26,128 nucleotides of DNA from Halomonas halophila (lineage in GTDB: Bacteria > Pseudomonadota > Gammaproteobacteria > Pseudomonadales > Halomonadaceae), in contig DJIP01000267.1 in assembly GCA_002433675.1 (NCBI GenBank), positions 1-26,128 of the forward strand, written 5' to 3'. A program made the position numbers and the translations under genes. The notes beneath the pieces were generated by a model, which worked only from the letters and a program-made list of their open reading frames with translations, did no database searches and was not told where the DNA came from. Below, in pieces: positions 25,134-26,128 of this stretch. Position 1 is the first letter of the stretch. Each line of letters opens with the position of its first letter.

Positions 25134-26080
25134 TTCCGGCAACGCTCAAGACACGTATCGACGAGGTAGAGGGCCAGGGGTACATCCACTGGGCCGGCCG
25201 CGACATCTGGGTCGCCAACGAGAGCTGGGGCCAGCTGGCGATCTCGTTACAGGGCGCTCAGGTGCTTCACTATCTACCCGCGTCCGACCCCACGCGAGCC
25301 GCAGGCGCTTCTGCCGACAAAGCCACCGTCGATAGCGGCGCGGATGATCCGCTGGTGCCCGCGGGCTGGCTGTGGGTCACCCCCACGCCCCAGGACGTGC
25401 CGGGTGCGATTCGTGGCGGCATCCCGCTGTGTTGGCCGTGGTTCGCCGACGAAAACACCGCCGACGAGTCCCCCGACCGCTCCGGCCCGATGCATGGCCC
25501 GGCGCGCAAGGCCGACTGGCAACTGGACGCGGTGGACGAGCACGAAGACGGCGTCGAGGTGCACCTGTCCCTGCCCCAGCGCCTGCACAGCCAGCTGCAT
25601 CCCCGTGCGGTGGTCCAGGCCAACGCCCAGCGTCTGCACGTGGAGCTGATCACCGAGCATCTGGGCGTGACACCGGTGAAGATGACCGCTGCCCTGCACA
25701 GCTATCTGGCGGTGGATCAGGTCTTCGCCTGCCGCGTCGAAGGCCTCGTCGGGGCCCGCTACCTGGACAAGCTCAAGGGCTTCGCCGAGAGCGAGCAGGT
25801 CGGTGAGCTCGGGGTCCGTGAAGGCGTCGATCGCATCTATCATTCCAACGCCGAGGTGGTGCTCGATGACGGCCAGCGCCGCTTGCGAGTGGCCCGCCAG
25901 AACAGCGACTCGGTGGTGGTGTGGAATCCCGGCGAGACGCCCAACCCGGACACCCCGCTGGACGCCGCTCGCCGTTTTCTGTGTGTCGAGTCCGCCAACA
26001 CCCGCCTCGACCCGGTGTGGCTGGTACCCGGCGCCCAGCATATGCTCGGCACCACCCTGTCGCTGGACGACAACCACTGA
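25130..26080 (+). CDS. D-hexose-6-phosphate mutarotase (YeaD-like aldose 1-epimerase family)
   Basis: 316 residues. This family equilibrates the anomers of hexose 6-phosphates, which fits a place just after glucokinase. The YeaD-type signature is GGIPLCWPWFAD followed by MHGPARKADWQL, with the catalytic-region His in MHG. LHSYLAVDQVF and VWNPGE (VVVWNPGETPNPD) towards the C terminus are also typical, as is the final FLCVESAN block. GAGGAGG a few bases before the ATG is a strong ribosome-binding site, and the start overlaps the glk stop by 4 bases, showing translational coupling. Confidence 0.92.
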   Translation: MIPATLKTRIDEVEGQGYIHWAGRDIWVANESWGQLAISLQGAQVLHYLPASDPTRAAGASADKATVDSGADDPLVPAGWLWVTPTPQDVPGAIRGGIPLCWPWFADENTADESPDRSGPMHGPARKADWQLDAVDEHEDGVEVHLSLPQRLHSQLHPRAVVQANAQRLHVELITEHLGVTPVKMTAALHSYLAVDQVFACRVEGLVGARYLDKLKGFAESEQVGELGVREGVDRIYHSNAEVVLDDGQRRLRVARQNSDSVVVWNPGETPNPDTPLDAARRFLCVESANTRLDPVWLVPGAQHMLGTTLSLDDNH

Positions 26081-26098
26081 TCGACGAGGAATTCCGCC

Positions 26099-26128
26099 AT
26101 GACCCCCGTGATCGCCTTTGGTGAAGCC
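26099..26128 (+). CDS. Start of a sugar kinase-like gene (3' end missing)
   Basis: Only ten codons are in the window, MTPVIAFGEA. A GAGGA ribosome-binding site lies seven bases before the ATG, and the gene begins 18 bases after the mutarotase stop. The xxVIAFGE start is typical of PfkB-family carbohydrate kinases (fructokinase, ketodeoxygluconate kinase). The context supports a sugar kinase, but ten residues do not prove it. Confidence 0.5.
   Translation, partial: MTPVIAFGEA

Overview
The window is GC-rich, densely packed bacterial chromosome, most consistent with a gammaproteobacterium of the Halomonas/Chromohalobacter type. The reasons are the ftsB-ispD-ispF-truD-surE-pcm-nlpD-rpoS order, an Entner-Doudoroff block (edd-glk-mutarotase), a HexR-type operator and overall protein resemblance. 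This placement is an inference, since no rRNA or other decisive marker is present.

Layout. (i) 1-2653, plus strand: the 3' part of ettA, a strong terminator, and a DUF2254 membrane protein. (ii) 2711-4785, minus strand: an LpxL-type acyltransferase and alanine racemase. (iii) 5095-12521, minus strand: a compact housekeeping operon, ftsB-ispD-ispF-truD-surE-pcm-popT(DUF368)-nlpD-rpoS, with mostly 4-nt overlaps and a clear terminator at 4933-4962. (iv) 12714-18420, minus strand: seven consecutive genes for exported proteins that look like a functional-amyloid (Fap-type) secretion operon. (v) 18421-19338: a 918-bp, partly AT-rich regulatory region. It holds a full-consensus sigma-54 promoter, an IHF-type site, several inverted repeats, tandem repeats and a terminator. 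(vi) 19339-20721, minus strand: a sigma-54 enhancer-binding protein. (vii) 20874-22058, minus strand: a FemAB/DUF482-type acyltransferase. (viii) 22267 to the end, plus strand: edd, glk, a hexose-6-phosphate mutarotase and the first codons of what may be a PfkB-type sugar kinase.

Region iv-vi is the exciting part. The order small exported protein / unknown exported protein / small repeat protein / large repeat protein / C39 cysteine peptidase / exported protein / outer-membrane barrel parallels fapA-B-C-D-E-F of Pseudomonas, with one additional unrecognised gene. Two of the exported proteins carry a motif that closely resembles the double-glycine leader recognised by C39 peptidases, with Gly-Arg in place of Gly-Gly. 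The adjacent activator keeps the GAFTGA loop, and the operon promoter matches the sigma-54 consensus at every defined position. Together they read as a self-contained, sigma-54-controlled amyloid module. After predicted signal-peptide removal, the catalytic cysteine of the C39 peptidase is the only cysteine in all seven operon proteins.

All family assignments are by reading motifs, without database searches. The housekeeping calls are firm. The Fap assignment rests on gene order, the C39 peptidase and the repeat motif.
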